Below are positions 8,501 through 20,900 of a stretch of 32,167 nucleotides of DNA, in pieces. The stretch is from a virus, in the IMG/VR virus record IMGVR_UViG_3300008963_000017, positions 1-32,167 of that record, one strand, 5' to 3'. Position 1 is the first letter of the stretch; each line of letters begins with the position of its first letter. The position numbers and the translations under genes are program-made. Below the pieces are notes generated by a model, which was given only the letters and a program-made list of their open reading frames with translations, did not search any database and was not told where the DNA came from.

Positions 8501-8986
8501 CCTGTAAAATATAAAGTACTATTCGGTGAAAAAGCAGAACCAGAATTGCAGGCACAATTTAAAATTGTTAAAAATCCAGAGCTAGTTATAAACGATAACG
8601 AACTAAAATCCAAAATCATAAGATCTGTCAACAGATATTTTGCACTCGATAACTGGGAATTCGGAGACAAGTTTTACTTTTCAGAGCTTGCAGCTTATGT
8701 GGTAAACGAAATAGCCCCTGAGGTAGCAAGTTTTGTAATAGTTCCTGTTGCGGGAGATGCTGTGTTTGGTTCACTATATGAAATAAAATCAGAATCAGAC
8801 GAAATTTTTATATCTGGTGCAACAGTTGCGGATATAGAAATCATAGACGAAATTACAGCAACAACCCTGCGAGCAAATGGAAATATACTTACTGAAAGAT
8901 CGGTGTCTGTTACCGGGGTAACAAGCTCAACATTATCTACAAATGCTACAAGAAATACCGGAGGCATGAATACGAATGGCTACTAG
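5510..8986 (+). CDS. 6: Baseplate wedge protein gp6-like, baseplate J family, enlarged
   Basis: The main wedge protein that would form the continuous ring of the baseplate. Residues 1-120 carry the conserved start of the marine T4-like gp6 group (DWKRVYQSFRNAEFQSYDF, IDMMAFLGQNIAFRIDLNAR, ESVLRLARLLSYNPKR). Baseplate-J-type core signals follow: FADGTFGNLPEGSFRVYYR at about 344-362 and NAPSTYYTQNRMITGEDY at about 419-436. D813, D815, D817 and D821 form a DxDxDGxxD loop like those that bind calcium. The C-terminal domain at about 1030-1125 has YFALDNWEFGDKFYFSELAA and FGSLYEIKSESDEIFISGAT. At 1158 aa it is well above T4 gp6 (660 aa), and the extra length sits mainly in the middle (about 450-1000). 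The last 11 bases overlap the giant gene. Confidence 0.88.
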   Translation: MSISNRQNRLLVSEDWKRVYQSFRNAEFQSYDFDNLRRTMINYLRENYPEDFNDYIESSEYLALIDMMAFLGQNIAFRIDLNARENYLELAERRESVLRLARLLSYNPKRNQAANGLMKMDSVSTTESVRDSNGINLASQSIVWNDPSNTNWNEQFQRVLNAALPNNGKIGNPEKANRINGVPTEQYKLNGASDAVPTFSFTKNVDGRSLLFEVVSTSIQDNAISEEAPLPGNNFGFLFRNDGQGPASTNTGYFCHFRQGSLDLGDFSIANPSTNQIAAIDSTNINNSDVWLYTLDENGSEQELWTKVEAVEGNNVIYNSVSNDQRNIYSVLTRVDDRISLIFADGTFGNLPEGSFRVYYRTSASSRILIKPRDMRNIAVSIPYISSSGKAETLTITLSLKYSVDNATPSETNESIRINAPSTYYTQNRMITGEDYQVAPLSLNQEIVKVKSVNRSSSGISRNFDLLDPSGKYSSTNIFAKDGALYKEFVDEKIEFSFSSLTEIEGIILNRIEPIFEDKSVSNFYFDRFPRVIVRDLNNTWQEEINQTNSNSGYLINAGGNRANIADFSSSNIKFVKENSLLKYEAPQGFHFMDDGTLMQGPADHPGSTTAIWTKVLIAANDGTETQDSGAGAIVLNDKVPTGAVLAEIITPLPNSLTDDVRGQAIDQIFSFRTFGIRYDRDIGEWQIITENNLDLTSDFSTGKTGDTTDNRLDASWFVAFETSGDNYTVTYRTLKYVFESDKEVRFYYDSSDNVFDVPTGKTIQDTISVLNINTRPDSREPLNQNFDWEIVKEYRDTLGYIDSKKIEVSFFDSDSDGIIDNPDIFQQLVQESVNTKDKLVFLQSIRTNDGVNDFVYVSSEDLNLTVFDQKTDFERLPKSQFEDGELFYFLTEDIFEDINTATGTTQINANYRARIGRDGLRFRYFHSADQNARIDPGVSNIIDIFLLTRGYDSEFRDWLSGERDIKPLPPSNDSLFTSFGQDLNKIKSISDDIIYHPVKYKVLFGEKAEPELQAQFKIVKNPELVINDNELKSKIIRSVNRYFALDNWEFGDKFYFSELAAYVVNEIAPEVASFVIVPVAGDAVFGSLYEIKSESDEIFISGATVADIEIIDEITATTLRANGNILTERSVSVTGVTSSTLSTNATRNTGGMNTNGY

Positions 8987-11900
8987 AGATCAAAACGATT
9001 TTCCGCTACCAGACGGCAGCGACGGAAATAGGAGAAGTGCGTTCCATCTGCCGAAATATTTTAGAACTGAAGTAAACAATAAATTTCTTGCGTCTACTTT
9101 TGATCAGCTTATGCAGCCAGGTGTTGTAGAAAAAATAAATGGATATTTTGGAAGAAAACAGTCGGCTGCTTATAGACCAGGTGATTTTTATGTAGGGGAT
9201 GTTTCTAAACAGAGAGAAGACTATCAACTCGAACCTGCAGTTGTCATAAAAGATTCTATCGACAATGTTAGTCTTTATAGAGATTATAATGATTATATAA
9301 ACCAAATTAATAACATAGGCGGAGACACTTCGGATCATTCTCTGTTAAACAGACAAGAATACTATGCTTGGGATCCTCACATTGACTGGGATAAATTTGT
9401 AAACTTTAGAGAATACTATTGGCTTCCAAACGGGCCTGACCCTGTTTCTGTTGCAGGACAGTCTTTTGATGTACAATCTGCATTCTCTGTTACTTCGCAA
9501 GACAACGGAGACAACTTTGCTTTTGTGTTCTCTCCAGACGGATTAACACAAAATCCTGAAATAGCACTTTATAGAGGAGTGGCATACAGATTCGAAATCG
9601 ATTCACCTGATATTCCTATAAGTTTTAGAACTCAACGACTTACTGCAAGAGCATGGACTCCGTTTACTTACTATACTACGGGAGAAACGGTGCTAGTTGA
9701 TTCCAAAATTTACACCGCAGTTCTAGATCATAGGTCAGGAGACGAATTTGAAGAAGACGAAGAAAAATGGAACAAGAATCCTAATATAAATTTAAGCCAA
9801 ACCATTCCTGTACAAGGTATAGAACAAGGCATTGTTGAATTTACGCTGGATCAAAACACACCCGATTTCTTATATTATGTGTCAGATATCGATATCAATG
9901 CAGGCGGTCTAGTAAAAGTGTACGATCTAGATGAAGCAGCATTCATAGATGTTGACAAGGAAATTATAGGTAAAACCTCTTACAGAACCGGACAAGGATT
10001 CGATCTTTCTAATGGCATGAAAATTGCGTTTCGAGGAAGAACTTTTCCAGAGTTTTACCAAGAAGGTTATTACTATGTTGAAGGTGTGGGAGAAGCAATA
10101 ACACTAACACCAGAATCTGAACTGATAACACCTACAGATTTTCTTGAAAACGAAATAATCGAATTTGATACAGAAGGTTATGATGTAACTCCTTATTCGA
10201 CTGCTATAGGATTTGCAAGAGAAAAAGACTATTTTACTATTAATAGATCTAGCAGAGACGGTAACCTTTGGAGCAAATACAACAGATGGTTCCACCGTGA
10301 GATAATAGAAAATGCTGCAAGTGTAAACAACACTGAACTTGTTATAGATCAATCTCAGAGAGCAACAAGACCTATTATCGAGTTCGAAGCAGGATTAAAC
10401 CTATTTAACTTCGGTACCGAGACAAAGGATTCCGTTAATCTAGTCGACGATTTTACTGCTGATGTGTTTTCCACAATAGAAGGCAGCTCGGGTTACAGTG
10501 TAGACGGAGTTCAGCTTACGCAGGGCATGCGAGTGCTATTTAACAACGATCCCGACATATTTGTGAAAGGCAAGATTTTTGAAGTAGACTTTATTAGTTT
10601 CAAAGGCGAAAGACAGATTGCTCTGCGTGAAACAGATGATGCTGTGCCGCTAACTAATCAAACTGTACTTTGCAAACAAGGGCGGACCTATAGAGGAAAG
10701 ACACTGCATTTCAACGGGGAAGAGTGGATTCTCTCACAGGAAAAAATAGATGTAAATCAGCCCCCGCTGTTTGATGTATATAATTGTGACGGAGATTCTC
10801 TCTCAGACAAAGAAGTTTATCCTTCTAGCGATTTTGCAGGCACTAAGGTATTCTCCTATAGTATGGGCAAAACGCCAAAAGACACGGAGCTTGGTATAAG
10901 TCTCGATTATAGAAATATACAAAACATCGGTGACATACTGTTTAGATTTGATTTACAGGCAGATAGTGTTACTTATTGTCCTGAAAACAGTCCGATAATT
11001 GACGAAGCAACCGGGCTTGGTTTCTTGAGAAAGTATACCTCAAGAGAAGGGTTTGAACTTTATAATGGCTGGCGCAAAGGCTACGAATTAAGCACACAAC
11101 AGGTTGTTCGTCAGTTCGAAGTAAAGCAGGAATCAAATTTTCCTATCGATGTTTACAACGAAAGCGCACTGCTAGATGATATTTCAATAAAGGTGTTTGT
11201 AAACAATAGACTACAGTTCGAAGCTGAAGATTATCAAATTACAACAGTATCAAATAATCAACTAGAAGTTCAATTTTTTGCCGAACTGCAAACCGACGAT
11301 ATTATTTTAATAAAAACTAAATCTTCTGCACCAAAAAACGAAAACGGTGTTTATGAAATTGCAAGCAATTTAGAAAGAAATCCTAAAAACGAAAATCTCG
11401 AGCTCATAACGTTGGGAGAAATTAATGACCATGTTCAAACAATTGTTGAAAACCTAGACGAATTTCAAGGCACGTATCCTGGAACCAGTAATCTAAGAGA
11501 TACAGGACTTGTAGCCAAATTCGGCAAGAGAATTATAAGACATAGTGCGCCTTTGAGCCTAGCCTTGTATCATCTAGATAACAATGCAGCAAACATAATA
11601 CATGCCTTACGATATTCTAAGAATGAATACGCAAAATTTAAACGAGATTTTGTAGAAATTTCAACAGAATTGGGATTTGAAGGACCTATAAATCAGCATT
11701 TCGAAGCTGTGATGCGACAGTATAGAAAAAACAAATCTGCTGAAGGTCCTTTTTTTGCTACCGATATGTTTGCAATTGGAGCAGCTTTAGTAAGCAATTC
11801 TGAGGTGTCATTTGAAAACGAGGTATTTTTTGCCCTATCTCAAGACTTCACACTTGAAGAACTTAGTAATAGATCTGTATTGGTTTATAAAAATGGTGAG

Positions 11901-14900
11901 CAATTACTGCATGGCTATGATTATACCTTTAACGAAGAAGGTTTTGTAGAACTGTTGGAATCTCCTAATATTCGTGATATTATCACAATTTACGAATTTG
12001 AAAGCACTAATGGTTGCTACGTGCCTGCAACTCCTACAAAACTAGGACTGTACCCTTTGTATAAACCTCAAAAATATCTTGATGATACCTATTTAGAGCC
12101 ACGCGAGGTAATCCAAGGGCATGATGGCAGCATTGTTGCAGCTTATGGTGATTTTAGAGACAATTTAATTCTTGAACTAGAAAAGAGAATATATAATAAT
12201 ATCAAAATTGATTACGATCCTGAAGTTTTTGATATTCATGATTATATTCCCTCTCGATTTAGGAATACTGGTTTAACCAAACATCAAATAGATCAATCAT
12301 TACTGCCTGATTTTATCGGTTGGACAAATCAGATAAATGCTGATTTTACTGATAACAATTTTTACGAAAGAACAAATAGTTTTACATACAATTATTCTGG
12401 CACTGCAAATATAAATGACGAAGTGTTGAACGGCTGGTGGAGAAATATCTATAAAGAAATTTTTGATACAGATCGTCCGCACACTCATCCTTGGGAAATG
12501 CTTGGCTTTTCCGAAAAGCCCGAATGGTGGAATGAACAGTATGGACCTGCTCCTTATACCCGAAACAACCTTCTGTTATGGGAAGATCTAGCAGGTGGTA
12601 TACTGCGCAAGCCCGGTGAAGGCATAAAGATTCTTGATAAGTATATAAGGCCCAAGCTAAATGCATTTATACCTGTAGACGAAACAGGAAAATTGATTCC
12701 GCCTCTTAAAACAAATTATGTTACACAGTATAACAGCTATCAACTAGACGGAAGATTTGTTTTCGGCGACCATGCACCAGTCGAAACTGCTTGGAGACGC
12801 AGTGCAGAATATCCATTTGCGCTAATTTCTTCTCTAGTACAAAATCAGCCAAACAGAGTATTCGCAACGGCGTTTGACAGAAGCAGAATATTTAGGTCAC
12901 CTGTGGGAGAACTTTCCTACAAGTATTCTAATGTACAGTTTCGATTAAGAGATATTGAATTTCCAAACAGACAGACCGACGAAGAAATTGTTTATACCAG
13001 CGGACTTGTAAATTACATAAGAGATTATGTTGATTCAAATTCTGCATACGAAACCTACAAGAATGATCTTAGAAGAATTGAAATCCAAATAGGTTTCAAA
13101 CTGGCCGGCTTTTCAAATAAAGAAAAGTTCAAATTGTTATTGGATTCTCGAACGCCTCTTAATGAAGGCAACGTTTTTGTTCCAGAAGAGAATTACAAAA
13201 TTTTTCTTAACACAAGCTCTCCCACACGAAATATCTTTTACAGTGGTGTGTTTGTAGAAAAAATACCTAGTGGTTTTGTAATTCGTGGATATGACGAATA
13301 TCAACCTTATTTTGAATATTACGAACCTATTAGAAAACAGTCAGACAGCACTATAAACATCGGTGGTATAACAGAACCAACAATCACATGGAGCGAAAGG
13401 CAATTTATAAGCAAAGGTACTGTTGTTCAATTCCGATCAAGATTTTACAGAGCAATAGAATCTCATACTAGTACTTTCGCATTTGAAAGTGAAAAGTTTA
13501 TTGTGTTACCAGACATACCTCGAGAAGGAGGTAGAGACATTATCCTGAGAAGTTCTTTTGATAGGATCGAGTCTGTAAAACTTGATTACGGTACAGTGGT
13601 AGAAAGCATACAGGATGTTATTGATTTCCTGCTTGGGTACGGTGATTGGCTTGAAGACCAAGGATTTGTGTTTGATCACTATGATCAGGACAGTTTAGCT
13701 GTATCTAACTGGAAGACTTCAGCTAAAGAGTTTACTTTTTGGACACTGCAAAACTGGAGTAGCGGCGCTGTTATCTCTCTTTCACCGGGCGCATTCGAAC
13801 TTAAATTTAGAAGAGAATTTGCAATGGTAGACAACATCTATGATACATTTTATGGATATTCTCTTTTCAAGGTTGACGGTAAACCTCTAAATCCAGAATA
13901 TGTTTCCTTGTCTCGCGAAAGCGAAAATGAATTTAAAATTCGTTCAAAAAACACAGAAGATGGTATATTTGGTGTAAGACTTTCTTTAGTTCAAAAAGAA
14001 CATGCCGTAATAATTGATAATAGAACAGATTTTGGCGATATTCTGTATGATCAAGTGCCTGGTTATAGACAAGAAAGAATAAAAACGCTAGGTTATAGAA
14101 CAACCAACTGGAATGGATCTCTCAATATTCCAGGATTTATATTTGATGATGCTAGAGTTGAAGAATGGGAGCGGTGGAAAGATTACTCAATTGGTGATTT
14201 GGTAAGATATAAAGAATTTTTCTATTCAGCAAAAAATAAAATTGCGGGCACTGAAGTATTTGAAGCAGATAATTGGCAATTGCTTGATGGTAGGCCAGAA
14301 CCAGAGTTGTTGCCAAACTTTGATTATCGTGCCAGTCAATTTGCAGACTTTTATGATCTTGATTCTGACAATTTCGACGCCGAACAGCAGAGATTTGCAC
14401 AGCATTTGATAGGGTATCAGAATAGAGATTATCTAGCGAACATTATAAATGATGATGTGAGCCAATACAAGTTTTATCAAGGATTTATACAAGACAAAGG
14501 CACAACAAATGCTCTTACCAAGCTGTTCGATCCGCTGGGGTCGCAAAACCGTGAAAGTCTAGATTTTTATGAAGAATGGGCAATCAAAGCAGGACAGTAC
14601 GGTGCTGTGCAAGGCTTTGAAGAAGTAGAATTTTTAATCGACGAGTTGAAAATAAAAACAGACCCTCAATCGTTTGAATTAGTAAACTCTATTGATTCTG
14701 AATACACAGGAAGAGTAGTCAAGATATTACCGTCAGAGACCTATTTAAAACCAGACAATTATGATCATAGCATTCCGATTCCTGTTAGCATTACAGACAG
14801 TTTTGTAGAAAACAGCGGATATGTAACCAGGCAAGAAGTTTCCTTTATAGTCGATAGATATCAAGATATTCTTGATATTGCTGCAGATAGTTTGGAACTA

Positions 14901-17900
14901 TCTAGCAAAATTTGGGTAGGTAATCTAGACGAAAGCTGGCAAGTTTACACTCTTATAGAAACTGATTTAGTTGTAGAATTAATAGAAAAGATAGATGAAT
15001 CTTTTGCACTAGAATTATCTAGCTCAGTTTTTGATATAAAAGTAGATGATATTATCTGTTTGTTTTTTACTACAAACGATGCAAACTACAGAGTTGTGGA
15101 TATAGAATCCAACCGTATTATTGTGGCCGGCCCAGACAATCTTGAAATTGAAGAAAATTATGCAAAAATCTTTCAATATGTTCCTTCTAGGTTTGAAAGC
15201 GTTAACAAAATTAACGATGCGATATATTTGATCGAAGATGGCGTAGAAAACTTTTACATTGATCAAGACTTAAACAATCGCTGGAAAGTTCTTGAAAGAG
15301 ACAGCTCACTTGTAGCAAAACAGGAAATGCAAAATCCAAATTCTGTTTTGAATTCATTTGGTTCAAGTTTTGCTGTAAATGATAGAAACACAGTGTTAGC
15401 TGTAGGAAGTCCGGGCGACGGAAACGGCAAAGTTTTTGTTTATACTAGACCTAGTGCATCAGGTAATTATAGACTAGCACAGACTTTAACTCTCCAGGAT
15501 TTTATAACAGACGAAAATCCAAAATTTGGTGCTGCAGTGTCAGTATCAGATGATGGAGAGTTTATATTTGTTGGATCACCTGAAGCTTCTAATGTTGTAA
15601 GTCAGTACCAAGGAAAATTTGACGAGGATCGCGGTTATAGTCAAGGAGACGTGGTTCAGTTTAGAGATAACCTTTGGAAAGCCACAACAGATATTCAGAA
15701 ATTTTTAGATAGTGTTCCCCTTGGGTCTTGGAATTCTTATCTTCAAAACCTAATTGAAAAAGACTTAATCGGCCAAGACGACGAAACTATAGAAGTTTTA
15801 CTTGCAGGAAATTATCCGCTATTATCAATAGGAAACCGTGCAAAAGCAGCTACGACCGAAAACCTTAATGCATCGTATGCCGACGGAGTGTTAACTGCAA
15901 ATGTAGACGGCGTGTTTACAGTCGACGGTGTCTCCGAATGGAGACTAGGAGAATCAGTAATAGTCAAAGATCAAGACGATAAAACGATAAACGGATTATA
16001 TTTGATAGCTGATATAGGATCTATATTTAATCCATGGAAGCTTGAAAGAGCAAGTATTATGAACGAGAGCTCTGAAGTTCCAAATTTATTCGTTTTAGTA
16101 AAACAGGGTAATACAAACTTCAATACTGGTTGGATATTCTCTGTTGATAACCAAAATAGTTTCGTTCTAGACGAAGACAATATCGAGGTTTTAAGCTCAC
16201 TTGGAGAAGGTCAACTTAACGATGCCGATCACTTTCTGCTAAGAGCCCCGAGAGACATGTTTCAAGGATCTAGTATAGGCGACGAAATTACTGTCAAGTG
16301 GAATACAAAATCATATGGTTATCAAAATCAAGAGTTAGGTAACACACAACCATTTGACGGTGACATACGAGGATTTGATAATTCTACACTTACAGGCACT
16401 TTAACAATTGCTGATAAAATTGATAGTATATTGTCTGTTCCTGACGCTACTGCTATTCCGGAAGTAGGACAACTTATTGAAACCCCCGAAGCAGTAGGCA
16501 CCATTGCCTATATCTATAACCTAGCATCCTCTTTATCAATCTATATTAAAGACCAAAACGGCGAATATCCTCGAGAAGGTACTGCCATTACTGAGATTGG
16601 AGAATTTATTGGTAGATTTGAACGAATAGAACCAGTAGAAATTACTGCAGATTTTACAGACACGTTTGGCGGTTTTTGGAAAATAGATGTAGGCGAAAAC
16701 TATATTGTAGATGGCAAGAACAGCGATGCAGCAAGAGGCTTAGTGATACATGACGTAATACCGAGTGGTGACACCGATCAAAATAGGTTCTTCTACAATA
16801 TACTAGATTTCGAACCACCTACAAATACAGGACCAGATGATCGTTACAGTGAAATTACAACGCTTAGTTATTCTGGTCTACCTGGCCCGTATGAACAACA
16901 GAACTTCCAACTTGAATCTAATCTATTTGTTATAAGAGCACCGAAGCCTCTCACAGACGGACTACAAGTAGGAGACGAGGTTGATGTATTCTACAATTTC
17001 TTGCCAAATTACGAACAAGGATTAATTAAGGATATTAGTCAAACAGGTCTGTCTGCAGAGGATATTAACAAAACACAAACCGTAGAATATGTTTGGGACG
17101 GATTTATTGATCTAGAGATACAAAACTTTGAAGCAGGACGACCTGTAGAACCTTATGATATATTTTCAGAATTTGTTCAAGTAGATCCAGTCACGGAACA
17201 GCCAATTCCTCTTGTCATACGAGACAGAGAAGAAGGCGGAACAGCAGAAGTAGTATTTTACCAAAAATTTAATGCTGACGATATTCGGATCTATATCCAA
17301 AATATTCAAGGCGATTTTGGCAGAGGCAGGTTAAGTGGCGAACCAAGAACAATTGAATTTTTGGCTGACGGATCTGGCGACAGCTTTTATGATCCAGATA
17401 AAGGATTTAGAAGAATAGGCCAGTCAGTGACACGAAGCTTTCCAAATGCAAGCGAAAACATTGGAAAACTTCTGGTGTTCCAACGACAAATTCCTGTTCG
17501 GCTAAGCAGTGTTACAGATTCAATTTTACTTGAAGCAGAATATTGGTTCTATTATGAGGAAACAGTTTTAGGATCTTCTAGACCTGCTAATTTACCATCT
17601 ACTTTCAACGTCGATTGGGAAAAAACTTTTGCAACTGAAGCGTCAGCCGGCGGAGATCCTAGTGGTTTAGAAAAGGAGGGCTTACTGAGCATATTCAGAA
17701 GAACCGGCAAAATTGAATGGTCTACTTTCGGTAACTACATAGTTCCTGACAGAAAAGATAACAATCGTTTTGGTAGCGACCTTAGATTTGCTAATATGAA
17801 CGGTTTATACAAGCTTCTTGTAAAAGCAGAGGAAGAAAAAACTCTACAATCTCAGTCCTATGGAAAAATTTATACCTTTAAAAATGGATCAGAAAACGGT

Positions 17901-20900
17901 CTTGAATATAATTGGGATATAGGAATTGACAAAAATTATGCAGGAGAGTATATAGAAAATGCGTCAACAAATGATGTAATTTATACCGATGGTAACATAG
18001 TTTACCATGATAATAAACTTTATCAGGCACTTACAAATGTATCTGCCAAACCTTTTGAAAAATCAGAATGGCAAGAATTAGAATCTCCGATAGATTATCT
18101 AGGATATGTTCCTAACGATTCAGATCTTACACTAGATTCATTGTCTGGTCAGATTGACTTTAATGGATTAGAAATTTTTGCAGACGCTTTTGATTTGTCG
18201 AAAAATGGCGAAATAATTGTAATTTCTACGAAGTACATAGATAGAAATAGTGTACAAATTTATAGGAATGTCGACGGCGTTTATGTAAAAACGCAAACTC
18301 TTGCAGAGTTTGATACAGACGAACAGTTTGGATACGACGTTGCCGTGAACAGCACAGGCAGGTTTATTGCAATTTCAGCACCTCTTAATAGTAATAATCT
18401 CTCCGACCAAGGAAAAGTATATCTTTACAAACAAGTATCAGGCGAATTTTTACTAACACAAGAGCTAGTAGGACCTACTCGTGATATTGGTGAACAGTTT
18501 GGCACAGAGATTGCGTTCGATAAAGATCTTCTAGCAGTTACATCAAAAAATTCAAGTTCCGTAATAAAAACAACATTTGATCAAGGCAGAACAACATTTG
18601 ATCAGAAATTTACAAATTTTCTTGATAATGAACAAAACACAGGAGTGGTTAGATTATATCAGATAGTTGATAACAATGCTCTTTATTTCCAAAGTATTGA
18701 TTACGACAATAAAACCAAATTCTTTGGTAAGACACTAGAAGTTAAAAATGACAAGGTTTACACTGCTTTACCTAGATATAATCTCGATGCCAACTCGGGT
18801 GGTATTTTACTTGAATTTGCAAAACAATCATCTGGAGAATTTTGGAGCACAAAAAAACAACTAAAAGACACTATAGATATAAACAAAATCAAGCAGATTC
18901 TTTTATATGACACCGATACCGAAGAGTTAATTCAATATCTTGACTACATAGACCCGCTGCAAGGAAAAATTGCAGGTGTAGCGGATCAGGAGATTGATTT
19001 CAAAATGTATAATGATCCTGCTACTTATAATACAGGTACAGCAGCTAAAATTAATAAAACAAACAGTTGGGGCAAAAAACAGGTAGGAAAAGTTTGGTGG
19101 GACCTATCCAATGCACGATTTAGGAATCCTTATCAAGAATCTGTAACATACTCTGCTAACAACTGGAACAAACTTTTTTCAAATAAAAATTCAATTGATG
19201 TGTACGAATGGGTCGAGAGTGACTTAACTCCTAACGAATGGGACGAAATTTCTGGCTCAGAGCGAGGCTTTACTAGAGGAATAACAGGAACAACTAGATA
19301 CGGCAATAATGCTTATGTTATCAAACGTGTGTATGATGAGATAAATGACACCATAAATGAAAAATACTACTATTGGGTAAGAGATAAAAGCACAATTCCT
19401 GTACAAGAAAGTAGATCAACTTCATCTAGAGATATTGCAAGATTAATTGAAGATCCTTTCGGTCAAGGATATCCATTTATATCTTTGATTTCTCCAAACG
19501 CATTTGCTTTGTACAACTGCAATAGTATTGCAAAAAATCGCAGTGTTGCTCTTAATATTCAGTATTACACCATTGACAATCAAGATGCTAATGTTCACAG
19601 GGAATACAAGATTCTAACAGAAAATCTTGAGTCAAGCATACCAGATGAAACATTAGAAAGAAAATGGTTCGATAGCCTTGTAGGATTCGACCATGCACGC
19701 CGTCCTGTTCCTGATACCTCTTTAAATATAAAACAGAAGTATGGAACACTAGATAATCCTAGACAGGGATGGTTTATAAATCGAATCGAAGCTCTAAAAC
19801 AGGTTATAGAAAGAATAAACAGAATTCTCATTGACAATCTCATAATCGACGAAAAAAACATTTCACGATTGACTGAGCAGGACATGCCTCCTCTTGAATC
19901 AATCAATTATTATGACACAACAGTTGAATCCGAAATTGACCTTGATATTATAGGGGTTGCTAGGTCAAGACGAGCACGCCTTAAACCAATTATTGATGCA
20001 GGTCAAATAGTTGAAGTTAACATCTTGGATGCAGGAAGATCTTACCGGCGTCCGCCAACAGTAGAAATATTAGGCACAGGCACAGGTGCTCAAATTACTA
20101 CAGAAATTGACAGTCAAGGTAGAGTAATCAATGCTATCATAGATAATTCTGGCGAATATTATTCTCAAAATACTTCTATAGTAGTTAGACCGTTTGCTGT
20201 TCTTGTAGAAAGTGATAGTACTATTGCCGGAAAGTGGGCAATATACCAGCGAAACAACCTTAACAATCAATGGATTAGACAAGCCAGTCAGGCATTTGAT
20301 GTTCAGCGTTATTGGGAGTATAAAGATTGGTACTCCGAGGGCTACAATCGAAACACAGACATTAACTTCTTAATAGACGAGAGCTACGAGCTTTTTGCGT
20401 TAAATGATAGAATAGGTGATGTAGTCAAAATAAGGTCAATAAATTCCGGCGGTTGGTTACTGTTAGAAAAAATAGATAATCAAAAAACAGTTGATTATAC
20501 TATAAATTACAAAACTATAGGCAGACAAAACGGAACAATTCAATTCTTGCCTAGACTTTACAGCACAGAAGAAAACCTTGCTGGATATGATTTAACTAAT
20601 TTTGATTCTGTAAATTTTGATGCTTTACCTATCACAGAAACAAGAATAATTCTTGAAACTGTTAGAGACAACATTTTCATAAATGAGCTTGCAGTTGAGT
20701 ACAATAGATTGTTCTTTGCTAGCCTTCGCTATGTGTTCGCTGAACAAAACAATGTAGATTGGGCATTTAAAACCAGTTTTGTAAAAGCACAGCATAATGT
20801 AGGCGAACTTAAGCAGAAACTTACATTTAGTAATGACAATTTGCCTTCTTATGAAAAGTATGTGCGTGAAATAAAACCATACAAAACCAAGATTAGAGAA

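Larger units (their letters stand above)
15354..18824 (+). other. Seven FG-type beta-propeller blades, split by a long insertion
   Basis: Residues about 2127-3283 of the giant protein. Seven FG-GAP/integrin-like blade starts can be read: SFGSSFAVND (2127), KFGAAVSVSDD (2183), RFGSDLRFAN (2931), FADAFDLSKNGE (3068), QFGYDVAVNSTG (3117), QFGTEIAFDKD (3174) and FFGKTLEVKND (3249). Most are followed by an IxVGSP/ISAP-type turn and a G-K-V-x-V-Y closing strand. Seven is the usual number for a closed propeller of this type. About 720 residues are inserted between blades 2 and 3, and a further small module between blades 3 and 4. Blades 3 and 4 are the weakest matches. Confidence 0.55.

Noticed and set aside
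9006-9338. Minus-strand open frame of 110 codons at the start of the giant gene
   Set aside because: It lies opposite the most conserved part of the giant protein; the Ile/Ser/Tyr-rich product is typical of reversed AT-rich coding DNA.
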